NCBI RefSeq assembly: GCF_020184175.1
Contig: NC_065532.1
Location: forward strand, 1,426,001 to 1,490,000
From: Aphis gossypii
Lineage: Eukaryota > Arthropoda > Insecta > Hemiptera > Aphididae
Length of the DNA stretch: 64,000 bases
Reading direction: 5' to 3'
Shown here: piece after piece, positions 13,928-28,400 of the stretch
Layout: every line of letters starts with the position of its first letter
Position numbering within the stretch: the stretch's first letter is position 1
Notes under the pieces: model-generated
Seen by the model: the letters and a program-made list of their open reading frames with translations, nothing else
Databases searched by the model: none
What the model was told of the DNA's origin: nothing
Position numbers and translations under genes: made by a program

Positions 13928-14420
13928 CGACGACGACGATGACGACGAAGACGACAACGACGATGATGTTGTTCGACGAACCGACAAATGGAATAATATA
14001 CATCGCTTGTTTTTACCTATATACCTACGTTACTCATCTGTGTGTGTATAATGTATATATTATATACGTATACCTACTATAATAATATGTGTCTTGTGTG
14101 ATCGGATTAGTTACGGTAAACGCTAGTACGACGGCGGTGTTTCAGACAATCGGAATGAGAAAAATTGAAATTCCACTGTTAGTGTTGTACACCAGAGGCT
14201 CATTGCAGACGATCGAAAATTGACGCGTGGGTGGCGATAGTCGGTTTATAATAATATAATAAGTATAATCCTGCACTGGGCACCACGCATAACGCTTTCC
14301 ATCGCGGTCTTTATCGCGAACGGCGTTTGTCGGCAACACAAGTACGAAGAACTGAGACTAAGACCGTGCGCGACAAAGCCGGAGATCATACTATTATATA
14401 ATATATTATTTTTGTGTTGG
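13131..14420. promoter_or_regulatory. second CpG-bearing island with microsatellites
   Basis: The composition is mixed to GC-rich across 13,140-13,500, 13,550-13,700 and 13,870-14,400. Features include a pyrimidine tract (about 13,375-13,435), CGCG words near 13,570 and 13,630, a trinucleotide repeat and CpG-dense sequence at 14,100-14,350. Open frames on either strand overlap each other and are biased by the repeats. I cannot assign a gene. A promoter or enhancer of a gene outside the window is possible. Confidence 0.25.
13897..13968. repeat. ATG/ACG trinucleotide microsatellite
   Basis: About ten perfect ATG/GAT units run into degenerate GAC/GAT units. Read on the plus strand in the GAT/GAC frame this would give poly-Asp. 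In other frames it gives poly-Met/Thr, or poly-Ile/Val on the minus strand. No flanking coding sequence supports translation. Confidence 0.85.
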
Positions 14421-17400
14421 TGCATAAAATTCGGTTGGGAAAAATTAATACCACAAATTATCGCCCCCAGGATCCTATTGCCACCGAGCACAATAAATAT
14501 ATATCTATTTTATCATTTGTGTGACTGTTGTCGAATTAGATCGATTCGTGACGAATCTTTATTAGTAATGCACAATAATATAATAATATTATCATAGACA
14601 ATGAAATACCACTACAGTAAATAAATTATACACGCAGAATACTTTTACACGATATGCAATTGATTTTATCACTCAAAATCTCGATCAATTGTGACAGACG
14701 GATAAGGTGTAAATATTTTTTTGTAGCTAAGATAATGTTTTCGAGAAAATATAATTTTACGCAATTTGTATTTAGATCTCAGGTGGATACTATAGAACAA
14801 GAAAAAAAAGTGATTTCAGTAGTAGATATTTTACTATTCTAGTTATTGATTTTGACGGAAAATGCTGAATTTCTAAATCGATCTGAAGTCGACGGATAAA
14901 TAGCTTTCTTTCTCGAGTATACCTACCTTGAACTTGATATCAACTGCAATAGTAGGCATAACTGTATAGCCGTACGTATATACATATATACCTACATTAG
15001 TACATTACTATAGTCGATATATGTGTACGAGTATGTGTGTCTTGTATCTATACGGTCACGCGATAAGGTCGGTCGATTGTGATGCAACAGGGTTATTTAC
15101 ATATTTAAACACATATTTCGTTTTAATTGAAACTACGCGATTATTTTAATATGGTAATTACTTATTGTGGAAACTAGTGGATAAGGAATCGAACAAATTC
15201 GTATATCATTTAGGTATTTATCTATACAATAAAACGATGTTAAGTTATTTTAATGAAAAATCAATAAAAAATATATATAATGCAAACACATCAACATTTT
15301 TAAAATTATTAATACATTATAAATTTATAATAAATCTATAGCTACTATTGTTTACATTTGTATATAAATATTATATATATAATACATATAGGTAATGAGC
15401 TATGAATCTATGAATCTATAATATGCCATAATAACTTGAAATAAGATATGGATTCAAAACTACCTATCACATAACATACTATGTTAGAAAATAATAATAA
15501 TAAATTGGCTACTGTTAACATTATTTATACTTTAAAAAATTCCATAGTAAAATGAATCTGTATTTCTTAGTATATTATTATTTTACATGCAAAGTAAAAA
15601 AAAATTAAACAAAATAAACAATTAAATTATAATGGCACTAAATATTTAAAATACTACAGCGAATGAAAAAATATAATATACCAAATAGCGATTTTTAGAA
15701 AATATCTAAGTAATAAATAAATTTTAAGTTACATAAAAAATAATTCAAAAAATTTAACAACGAAGTTAAATTAAAACAAAAAATAATAAAATATTAATAA
15801 ATCAAATCATTCGTGTAATAATGTACCTACTATAATAATTATTACCTAGTTAACTATAATATGCTTAATTTCAGTTTTTTATTTAATATTATTATTATTA
15901 AATAGATTTTCATTTTTACTCAAAACTCAAAATATTTTACTTTTAAGAATATTTTAAGTCTCTAGCTTTAAAATAGTTTTTTAATAAGAAAAACGCATTT
16001 AATATTAATTTATGATTAACAAAAATTTAGTAAAAATTAATCGGTTTTTTTTTTAAATTATAATAGTTTATTTACCAATTTAAAAGTTATATTTTATAAA
16101 TATTTTTTTAAAAAGTAGATAAATTATTAAATTAAATTTCAATCATGTCAACTGTTTGAATGAATATATTATTAGTATGTTATTGATATTTAAGTGTGAC
16201 TTCTAAGGTACATATTCAATGATATTTATAATAACAATCATTTTATATATCTAACTATAAATACTAATATTGTTGATTTTGAAAACCTAATATTGTTATT
16301 TATTAATGACTAAAAATCTATATTCATCAACCTAAAATATTATGGCTAGTCGATGGCACAAATCAATTGTTATTAATTTTTATACATAATATAAAAAATA
16401 AAATTATTGATTCACTAAATAATACTACATACAAGAATAATATAAATAAACTATTTACATTTATGTTATATTAAAATTTAATATCAACAGGCTCAACTCA
16501 TACATGATAGACATATATTTATTTTAATACACAATCAAATATTTCTTAAGAATATTTTGAGATTGAAGATAATTATTTTTATAATACCTAGTAGGCATAT
16601 TATATTATTTTAATATTCCTAAATGTTTAAAACCCTATGTATAATTTGGATTATTAACAGAAAATTGATTTGAAAATGTAGGTGGAGTTGTCATCATTAA
16701 ACAATAGTTAGTGTGGCCAACATATTTTGTAAAGATAGAGGCATAAACGTCGGTACGTGACGGTTGCACTGACATGAAGTGATTATCGTTTATTTTATTT
16801 ATGAACGTGATCTCTTGATCTTGTTTGTACAGCTCATAGAAGTATGTGTGTAATCCAGGGTAATGTAATGTATTTCTCGATTTAACTGAAAAGGTAGAGG
16901 CAGTAAAATTAAACGATTTTTTTAAACGATTACCTGTTATTCTTCACTTATAAGTTATACACATATAATATATTATTATATTATTAATTCCATTACCAAC
17001 GTTATTATGAATATATATAGTATTGTAAATATTATGATAATACATGTTTAAAATTTTAAATAGCCTATCCTTTCAAATTAGTAATTAAGTATATTTTTGT
17101 TCACAATAACTTATTTTTTTTATAAAATTAATTTTCAAAAAAAGAAAAATTTCTCTATTTATTAATTTTCATGTGGTTAGTATGACCGCGTAAGAATGCT
17201 CGTATCCTTGATTTTTAAATTAATTTGAGCAATCTATAACTTTAATAATATAATTGGGTGAAAATACATATTATGCTTTATATTTAGGTTACATAATTTC
17301 AATTTTGATAGTCTAAGCCTTCCGCTCTCCCCAATGTCTGCCTATTTGAGATAAGTCATTAGTGTCTAATAAATATTATGTGACAAATGTTAAATACATC

Positions 17401-20330
17401 TCGAATAGTACATTTTTAAAGTATGTGCTTAAGTTTAATTTTAAATTGTTTTCGAATACGACGATTTATCATTATTTTCAAATGTATAAAGTATGACAGT
17501 TACTTATGGAATGCTATATTGCTGAACGATTAATAATCATCTATACCATGAATTGATGAATAAATATGTTTTTATAAAAATTCGTAATTTTTAGTAAAAT
17601 TGTATTTGAGCCAGAAACTATTTTTGTACCTATATTTAGTTCATTTATCATATTTTGAAAATTAAATATTTTTCATAAAATTGTAACATATTTTAAATGT
17701 CAATTAAAAAAAGATCAAACACAAAATATAAAAACTTTATTTAGATTAATTTCAAACTATCTATAGAACATAAATATCTACTGTACAAAACTATTATCAA
17801 ACCGATTTAGACGTATTGTGAATTTGTTTAAGAAGTTAAATTTAATAGACATACTACAACCTTCAGACCATTACCACTGCGTACGATATGATACTGAGAT
17901 GTTATAGCTTGCTTTCAGAGAATAATTCAGTAAGTGTGTTCATCGCACTATTCACTAATATGAGTAAGATTGAAACGACACATTAACCAAGCAGACACTC
18001 AAGTAATCAGGTACTATACAAGTCAGAAGACTTGGTTAGGTAATATGGTTAGGACAATGCAAAAAAAAGAGTCATTTCAATTGAAATTTAGCTTCACACT
18101 AATGTTTATACTTGTTTTTGTACAATTATATTAATTATTTGTCCAGTGTATCCAAATATTGTTAATCATTTTAGATAAACTGTTCAATTCAATAAAAAAT
18201 AAAATAAATGTACTTTAATTCTTCATATAATTGACATTTTACTTTAAAATACTTATGATAAATACAAAATTAACATTCCTCGATCTAATCAATTGGAAAA
18301 CCGGCTTAAATTTCGAGGTTAAAATAAATATTTTAATTTTGTATAAAATTCAAGTAATATTTTATTTTATATGCATATATAAAAATAAAAGACCAAATGT
18401 TGTACTTAATGAACGTTACAGATAACATTATATTAATCAGACCAATATAAAATGATACTATGTTATAAGATAGTAATAAAGTTTTGAATATGCTGAAAAT
18501 CAAAACTCCATTGCTATTGATATGACCTTAAAACTATATCTTTGATAATTTCAGAGTACAGATATAATTACTTAAATTGTATAAATTATTGGACAAATTA
18601 ACAAGAAATAATGCACATTCTTTATGAAATGATTAATAATAATCAATAAATCAAGTGAACCGGCTAAACCTGCTACTTTAACCAGCTATACATTAGCTAT
18701 ATAGTATACTTCTAGCTGTTTGTGTCTTTCTATTCAGATAAACTTCTGCGTGTCGTATAAAAACATAATTTCGATGATGCCTATGATATTCATGACACAT
18801 AAGCCGTAACTTATCATATCACATAATCATTTATAACAAGTATTACATACTTTTAATATACATTACTTCATTAGGCAGTGCAAACTGCATTAATTATATA
18901 CTATAAATTATTGTAAATCAAGTATGTTTACTTCAACGTTAAAATTGTATCTATTTTACCGTAGTATGTTTGTTGTTTTATTTACAATTTTTCGTTTCCT
19001 AAAATGCACATTCCTCAATCAATAATCGTATTTAAATATTTTTTGCTTATAGTCTTAGAATTTAATAAACATATAAAAATAATGTTACCTTTTTGATAAG
19101 TAAATTTTTTCTATCTCATGTATGATTAAACAAATAGGGACTACTATACACTACGTCATTACGCATATACCTATTGTACATAATAATATTATAGAATATC
19201 AAATATTATTTGATACAGTGAAATATTATCTGTTATACACATTAGTAAATAATTCATTGGCGTAGGTAACGCATTATAATACGTTCCCATGTTTAAAATA
19301 GGTACTAACCTGTTAAGCATATTTTTTAATCATTATATACTAGTATTATGTATCATAACGAAAATAGTAAAATATCTAATTATAACACGATGTTTTAATT
19401 TTAATTGCTACTTTAATTGAGATAATACTAAATATATTCGTTATTAAAATAATAAAATATGTAGGTATATTGTATATTTATTATATATAGTAGCTATAAT
19501 ATATTTTGTACCTATCTATAATATACATAACATATTATATATACCACCAACCTACTCATAATGCTTCTAGTGGTTTAAAGTCTACGAAAATCCTATTAGG
19601 TCACAAAATTTTAATTTTGGTTAAACGGTTTTTTCATTTATGGTTGTTGCAAAAGTAAAATGATCATACATGTATATGTTGTCGAAGCATGTATAAATAA
19701 TGTTTTTAGAATTATTTAAAAGCAGTTTGCAGTGTAAATAATACTATCCTTGAAGTCTAAGTAATAATATAAACAACGCTTTAAAGCATTTAGTTGAATA
19801 TTACTATCTTTGGAAGTAATATATAGTAACTACTATATAGTTATCGAGTTATATAATATTCTTATTTATTAAAAATTACTACTGACGTATAAAAGAAATA
19901 ATATTAGTTATTATCTACTTAAAAATTATTAGGTAACATGTGTCAAAGTTGTTTATAAGTATTATTTTATTTACATAGCGAATAGGTATATTTTTATTGT
20001 ATAACTAAAGCATGTTCCTTCAAAATAATTCATAATATATACTAATAGAGTATTTAACAATTCATTTACATGGCTATAGATATTTCATATAGTATAAATA
20101 TATTTATATAATATAATTTATTGTAGATTTTGCTGATTAATTTTACCACTATTTTTATAAGGTAAAACATAATTGATAAGTTAAGTTAATTAATAATTCA
20201 CAATATTTATATATTTTAATCAGGTGAACTCTCATTTTTTCTAGACCATATAATTATAGTACTAAAATTTATTTGTTTTTATTACTATAATCATATTTAT
20301 ATGCAGCCCATATAACTGTCAAAATAATTT
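14421..20330. other. AT-rich intergenic stretch
   Basis: About 6 kb of AT-rich sequence without a convincing exon. Slightly less AT-rich patches at about 14,640-14,960, 16,680-16,880 and 17,860-18,050 have no long frame, splice pattern or motif that I recognise. Short frames such as 18,231-18,425 are AT-driven. Confidence 0.55.
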
Positions 20331-21570
20331 GATAGCGTGTTTAGAAGAATATGTTTCGTGCTCCGAACAAACGCAGTAAATTTGTATTCGAACGAGATTG
20401 AAAGAACTGTAGCGGACGCGTTACGTATATATTATTATATATAAAAGATGAAAGACGAAATGGTCGGAATCAACTACCTCTACCTACACACACGCTGCTG
20501 CAACAACAGCAGCCAGCAGCAGCCCTTACGAGTTACGTTGCCTCGTGGACCGCACAGGCTCTTTGATCAGGCGCTGGACACGCGTAAGCCGGGCCAGGCG
20601 ATTGCATTCCATTCACTGCCGTCTGCTGCAAACATTACACGTACGGTAAAAACGTTTACGACCAATAAAGAGTGATTTCGAAAAAAAAACATTATATTAT
20701 CTCTTGATGACATTGAGGTGTCCGCTTGGACGAGGCCGACTCAGTAAATTCATCAATCTCCAAGTCTCGGGGTATTTGTTTCTTCGAACTTTATGGCCGA
20801 CCATTAATCATGGCCAAGAGTTCTATCTGGCTCCGGAGATCGGGCACACGCTATAAACGCTCCGGTTTTATTATTTATTTATTCTTCTTTATTTGACTTT
20901 TCAATATCCCCCGCTACTCTATTTATATTAAATTATTACCGCGAGATTCTTTTTATATTTTTTTCATTTCGTTTTCTCTCTTAGTTTTTTTTTTTTTTTA
21001 CATCCATTATATAGCATAAACTCGCACACTACACAAGTACATCGAAGTTGATTTAATGCGCGACTATTGCCTCTATATAATAATAATGTGTCAGTTTGCT
21101 GTGCGGGAGGCCACGGAAGACTGGACTAGGAAGAAGGAAAGGTTGAAGACATGGAGGACGAGTAGAAAAATAAAACGAAAGAGAAGTAGATGAAGAAAAA
21201 ACGAATCGAGATATGACGATCGAGGGAAAGGAAAAAACAACGGGTTTATAAATTATAAGTGCACAGTAAAAACTCAGGTATGTCTATTAATACTAAATAA
21301 GACAGAGAGAAAGAAACAGCAACTATGAGTGTGTGTGTGTATATATATACATATATTATGTATAATATATTAAATATAATAAAATCCTCTCCAGTCTTCA
21401 CGTAATAAAATCTCGAGACTGCTGGTCGCCGTTTAACGCACGGTACACTACGGACAACCCATCGTCGGTCGCCCGGCTGTACCGCAAACGGATTATAATC
21501 CGCGGTCGATCATTATATTATATCTTCACGTACATAATATTATAGTGAGTTAATATTATCTCATTTGCCC
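20331..21570. promoter_or_regulatory. third CpG-bearing island with TATA box and unidentified open frame
   Basis: At about 20,437 a TATATAAAAG box directly precedes an ATG at 20,448 that opens a 75-codon frame (stop at 20,675) with a Gln/Ser run and otherwise mixed residues. A second, different frame stays open from about 20,650 to a stop at about 20,869. Neither resembles a family I know. A purine-rich stretch at 21,110-21,240 looks like 5' untranslated sequence. A TATA box so close to an ATG leaves little room for a leader, so the small frame may not be translated. The block lies 1-2 kb upstream of the CFAP70 start and could serve it as a distal promoter or untranslated exon. Confidence 0.3.
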
Positions 21571-22491
21571 GGTCTGACAAAAAAAAATAATAAAAAAAAT
21601 ATTACATGGCAACCTTGTATAGTTTTATATATATAATATTATTCCGTGTGAATGTTTCAATATAAGATTTATGGCAATTGCTAGATTCAGTATAATATAA
21701 TTGGTATACACTACTTGCAACTCATATATTTACTATTTAGTGCAATAAAGAATGCAAAAACAATCAAAAATTTAATTAGGTAGTCAATACGTAGTATTAT
21801 TCTGTTTTAACCAAACACTGTAGTTTTACGTATATTCATCTTTCATCAACCTATAACACTTAAACATTAAAACTTTGTGTTAAAAATACTTCGTTATATG
21901 TACCTACTAACATTTTATATAGGTCTACAATAAGAAGTGCCTTAGGCTGATGTTAGGTAAATTTAAATTAATAGAAAAATAGAAACAGCTAAGTTATAAC
22001 ATGGCAATCTGAAAAGATTAAGAATATTATACACATTGGATGGACCGAAAAAACGGTTAAAATTCAGAAATATTTTCTTAACGCTATGCAAATCGATTTC
22101 ACGGTAATCTTTATCATTTATAATAAAGGCAGTATAAATAATTAAATTATATAAATACGATATTAAAATACAAGTGTTCTCGTCCAAAACACTACAATTA
22201 AAAATGTTTAGAATCAATACGTTGAAAATTTAGCATTCAAGAAACTTTACCAAAATCTTAAATTTTTGAAGCGAAATTAAACCTGTTTTACTTAGATTCT
22301 CCAAAAATATGAAAATGCTTTTAGAATTTAGTTTTATAATAAACATGTGTAAATGTATTTACTGGTTTTTATTTAATATCTCATACCTGCAAGGTAATTA
22401 TGATAAAAGTCGTCATAGCAAATAAACATAAAACAGCACAAATTTATGTTTAAATGGTTTTGATGTTTTTGGATGATTTGAATATATCATC
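21571..22491. other. AT-rich region immediately upstream of CFAP70
   Basis: No gene is seen. The proximal promoter and 5' untranslated region of CFAP70 should lie here. I see no clear TATA box or initiator among the many TATA-like words. The minus-strand frame at 21,963-22,217 is AT-driven. Confidence 0.45.
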
Positions 22492-25400
22492 ATGGATCAA
22501 GAACCATCAAATAATAAAAGCAAATATATTGAATTTATCTTTTTTTTGGACTGTATCAACAATTTAGTAAGTCATTACTCATTACTAATAATAATTATGT
22601 CTATTTGTGCATATATTATATAATATAAATAAAATAAATAATATTACATATGTTTAAGGAGGCTTCTTTGAATTTTCCTATAAATTTCAATGTATATTTT
22701 GAGTTTCATGGCAATTTATTGAGTGTAGGAGATGTTATCATTACTCTGATGGATACTGATGGAAAAATTGATTTAGAAGTTTCTTTGAGTTTCCCATTGG
22801 ACGAAATTGTGGAATACAAGTTTGCCTCTCATCCCATGCTAAGTAACTATTATAAAACTTGTATTTAAATGAAAATTGTAACTCATTAATCATTATACTA
22901 ACTTCATTATCATGTATTAAAGTGTACAAGTTCATGTATATTTTGTTATATTGACATTTCACAATTTATAAAACTCATGTCACTAAATAAATATAATTCT
23001 TAAAATATATTTCACAATTTATAAAAATATGAATCAGTTAGATCATTGATAAATACATAAAATAAAATTGAAAAAGTCAAATAAGATGTAATTGCAGATA
23101 TCGATAGGGTTTCCTGAAGATAAGTCAAACAATCAAAAAAATCAAAACCTGGCTTCTTCAAAGTAATACATATAATAATATCTAGGCCATAGCAAAAACA
23201 TAACTTGTTTCATTATACTTAAGGGTGGTTTATTTTTGATAGAAAATATATTTAGTTGATACTTTGGAAGGTTAAAAGTAAAAATTCCAAGTATTTTCCA
23301 AAAATTACCAGGAAAATCGCAATTTTGGCGCAAAACTACTATTTGACATAAATAATTTTGTTCTTTTGTTATAATTCAAAAATGACTAACCATAGATACT
23401 TAAAATTTCCACCAAATATTTATGTTAAAATTATCTACATATACTATAGTTATATATTTTAAATTTGATTCTATTTGTGCTATTTATACTTATACATTTT
23501 CAATTACCTACTTTAGTTTTTATTCAATAAATAACGATAGGTAACAAATTTATAACTGAACCAAAGTTCTTAAAAATTTAATACAAAATTGTACATAAGT
23601 TGTTCTTATATCTTCATAAAAAATAAAGTTGCATTCGAAGTTTAAATTTGAACGGAAATATAATTTTATCAGAAATAACAATGCTAATTATTTTGTTATA
23701 ATTCAAAACATCATTATTTGTAACTTCACGGTAACTTAAAACTTTTACGTATATTATGAATTATTAAATTATGCTATACAAAATAGCATTTTCAAATAAT
23801 ATGTTTATTCATTTTAGAATATTATTTATTTATACAATAAACCTATTCACACTGTCTTACGTTGAGATGGTTTTAAAAATTAATAATATAATATCAATAT
23901 GGTATATATTATTATTATAATAATTAAATACCAAAAATATAATAAATGTGCTGTTTCCGAAAAAAAATAAAATCAATCTATCTACTGCGTAATACTAATA
24001 GTCATATAAACGACTTTAATAGTTATATCAAAAAACATACGTAAAATATTTTAAATGATTATTTAAGCTCATAAATCGTCTACGCTTGGAATTATTTTTG
24101 TACATAAGTACAACGATACATCAGTGAATTCAAATTTAACACATCCAGTTACGCACTCAACACCTGCTATACAGCCCATCTGTTTTAAAACTTAAAGTAT
24201 TATGATTTTTCATTCATATTAGCATGATGCAATGGGATAATTAAATCATAATTAGGTTAGACAGATTAGATACTAACATATTTTACTACCTATGCTATGA
24301 TGTACACAGTAAACTATAAAGTGTTTATAACACTATTGCTGCTTTAAATACGATCGTGATCAATTTTACGATAATTTATAATTAAAAAGGTGCAGTTATA
24401 TGTGTTGATGGGGGTGGGGCGTGCCGGTTGAACTTAGACACCTTATGATATTATAAAATTGAGGCCCTAAAAATTTAGCCTCATGGTTGCAAAACACTTT
24501 ATATAGCATTAAGCATTTTTAGCTATAAAGCATTTTTCACTTGAGTGTGAATAACCATCGTTTTTATTATAATAAAAGAAGTACTCCAAAACCTTATGTC
24601 ATTAATTCTTCTTTTTACAGTACAATAAATAGTTTCAAATATTTATTTAAATTTAGTAACATACAAATTTGACAATTAAAATATTAGCCATCTATAATGT
24701 TATAAATTCCTATATTACCACATATTATTTTTATTATTATCATTATAATAGTATTGTATACTACTCAATTAGTATTTAATATAATTTTATTGTTGTTACA
24801 TGTCTTGTTAGGAGAAATCCTAAATAAAAAATAAAGCCCAAAATTCTGTAGGCACTACTTGCAATTATTTAAATCTGTGTACGCTTAAATAATACAGATT
24901 AAATAAATAATAATTGACTACTACTATATTTCTTTATTAACTTACCAAATAATAATAATAATCAATACAGTATCATTTTTTAGTTTGTACACTTTAGTAT
25001 ATGATAAGTTACAAGTTGTTAAGAATAATTAAATCAATAATCATTCACATAATAACAACATATTTTTGTTTTGTGTATAAAACATATTTATACGTAATAA
25101 GTCATACACGTGTTGTAGTATTTTATAATTTTATTATTAATTTCTATTTGATTTACCATTCTATTATTCATTATAACTAGGACTCGGATTTAAAAGCATT
25201 TGCTTTTTTTTTTATAAATGAAATAGAAATCTAATTTTTATACATAAATTCATTTCACGTCATTCTGATTCCAAATAAATCAATTTATTTTTGGATTTTT
25301 TTTTAAGTAAATGCTTTTTTATTGCTTTTTTTAAAATTATACCAGCTGTGAATTTTTCATAATGCTTATCATGCATTAAAATAAAAATAAAATAATTAAT

Positions 25401-28400
25401 AATTAATGTAAAAACCTACAATTCGGGTTATTATTGTTTTCGTTATCGGCTTGTTTATTAAATTTAAATATATTATAAGTATAGATTATCGATTTATATA
25501 TGGCATGCAGTACCTATGCGGTCAGTATGGCTATAACATCAATATCGATCATTTCAAAATTTTATATTTAGTGTAGTAATTTGAAGCCTCTGGTATGATT
25601 GTATGAAGTATGCACTGATCATTCAGTAGTTCAATAGATGTAAAGAGTTCGTCTTCTATGTATAAAAATATTCTAACGAACAATAGTCAGTTTCACTATT
25701 GCAAATAGGTATAGGAAAGTAAATGGTAAATAATTCTTTTTTTAAATTAAATTAATTTTTATACATTTTTATAAATAGTTCACGTTAATTTTTGGTCATA
25801 ATTTTTTTGTTGCTTTTTTAAAAAAATAAATATGGTTTCTTTTTGATTTTTTAAAACAGTTGTGTATTTTTTTTTTTTTTGCTTTTTTGTTTTAAAATCC
25901 AAGCCGCATTTATAACCAAACTAATAATAATTATTTTATTTTCCAAACACGTTTAAACAATAATTAATACTCTAATAATGTATAACTACTAGTTAGTAGT
26001 TATGATTTATAATATTAGATAGGCAGGTATTAACTAGTTTGTTTTAATTTGGTTTTCAGTTTATTTTGAATCACTGAATGAAGTTGAACAAATCTCTCTA
26101 AAATCAACGAGCAATAATAAAAACGATATTAAACAAACATGGGTCTGCATAGTGGACTTGTTGCCATTAGTGTATGGTAATTAATTATCAAAATCGAATG
26201 ATATAAACATTTTATCCACCAACAAAATCTATCCGAAAATCAGGATTTTTTAATCAAATATTTTATTACTATAATATACCCCACTAGTCGTGGTAGTAAG
26301 AGTATTTTTATATTAAATATAATTTTAATAATTTTTATCGTTATCGCTGTAGCCATTAGGTACCTATTCTATAATTTGTACATAATACACAAAACATGAC
26401 TAACATAGTATTATATGATTGATCTGTTCAATTAACATACTGTCATAATACAATATTACATATTACATAATTTCTGATTTCTGATATTTTTATTTTTCGT
26501 GCGCGTGAAGATATGTATGTATATAATCATTAGTCACTAATTGAGAATATTATAGAAGATGAGTTTAACCAATTAAAAAAAGAGCGTTTTACAAAGACTT
26601 TTACATGCAACAACATTCAGGTCATTCTATGAAATTACCTGTTATCAAAATAAATATTTTTAACTACTTTTAATATGTGCATATTTCGTATTTATATACA
26701 TACTTATTACTTGTGATCGATAATACTCTAATTCTCATATACCTCAAATATAAATGGCAAATAACGACTTCATTCATTTCAATATACCTTTTAAGAATAT
26801 TGTAATAGTTAACAATCTAGTTTATAACCTATTTGTATAACTGTGATTCTAACATATAGTACCAAACTTAGCAAGAATACAGGGAGTGAAATACACTGGG
26901 AGGGGGGCAACAATGAGGAATTTGTTTTAGGCAACCTCAAATTTATGTTTTGGATTTTCTAACTTTGTTAAGTGATAAATTATTATTATTATTATAGTAA
27001 AAAAAAATATATTTCAAGATAATATCCACACCCTTTTATTTTAAACTGTTATGGACCTTCATTTTTATCAAATACCAAAAAAATATAATATGATTGTTGT
27101 TTTAATTTTCTTATAAACATCAATTTTTTTTAAGAGTCCTCTAATTTTTAACACGCGGTCTATCGAGATTTAGATTTCCGGTGCTGATAATATAATATAT
27201 ACTACACCATTGTAATACATAAACGTGTGAACTAATCGTACATCATATGTATAGGTGATACTAGTGATGAAGTGGAAACAAGTGTCAAGGTATGCGGACA
27301 GTACCCGTTGAAGGCGATCGGCGAGCGCAATCAAAATTTGCTGTCGGACGCGGCGTACTTGAACGCGGCTTTATCGTGTCCGACCAGACTGAATCGGATT
27401 GGATTGACGACGCCAAACAACGTTCTAAACATCGCTATGCACGGCCTGTATAATCCGTCGTTGAGCGGCCGTCGACGTCAAAGTCGCGGATCGGACACCA
27501 CGTGTTCGGCCATACTGCACGTGCCCTCGGCAATCGACTCGGTAATAATAATAACAACACCTTACAACTTTGGCATGCACCATATAATTCGCTGCATAGT
27601 ATTATACAAAGTGCTATAATGACTATAATGTATATATAAGTCATGATATTATATATTCGTTTTTTTTTTTTTTTAATGTATATAATATACGTTTTATTTC
27701 TTTATTCGTACCTAACATATACATGCACATTATGTAGGTAGGTTTAATATTATTATCGTTTTTACGACTGGGATAAGATGAGACCGCTCTGGTTTTGCCC
27801 GCGCACAACCCGAATAATAATATTACATACCTACCTCTATATTATATGTCCGAGAAGGTATATATAGATATATAATATATAAACATATAGGACAGTGCCG
27901 ATATAATAATAATAATAATATTATAATATAACAGTCATAAATAAATTTGGTTGGAATTTTTTTTTATTATTATTTTTTTCTCCCGAAAACTGTCTCGCGC
28001 TATAAATTTTGCCAAAAAACAAATACGCCCGTCGTAAAATATACCGACAACGGCTCAGCATGAGTTCGTTTATCGATTTTTTTTTACTTTTTCAAAAACA
28101 GCCCACACGCCGCCGCTGCCGCTTGTTCCACGCCGGCATTACATATGCCATATAGATTCCTAATGTATTCACAAATCCTATAAGTTGAAGTGTATATGCA
28201 GCAACTTAAAACTAAATCCGGTCCGATTGTAAGCTAATATATTTTTTTATACAAAAAATAATATTTTGAGAAAATGTTTCCTTTTTTATTGATCATAATA
28301 TTCTGGATTATGATGTATAATAGGTATTACTTACGTTCTCACTCAATAACTCGACAGATAAAAACAAATCCAATGTAATAATACTAATAATATTTATGAG

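Noticed and set aside
13523..14003. minus-strand open frames across the microsatellite block
   Set aside because: They consist of repeat-encoded Val/Ile and Cys/Val runs that overlap each other in different frames. No splice or family support.
26552..26620. possible extra CFAP70 exon between AG at 26,556 and CAG|GT
   Set aside because: Its 3' phase does not fit the acceptor at 27,255, and exons at 26,060-26,176 and 27,255-27,541 already join in frame across the conserved region.
28085..28140. GC-rich exon-like patch in CFAP70 intron 4
   Set aside because: No in-frame continuation matches CFAP70, and the flanking exons join without it.
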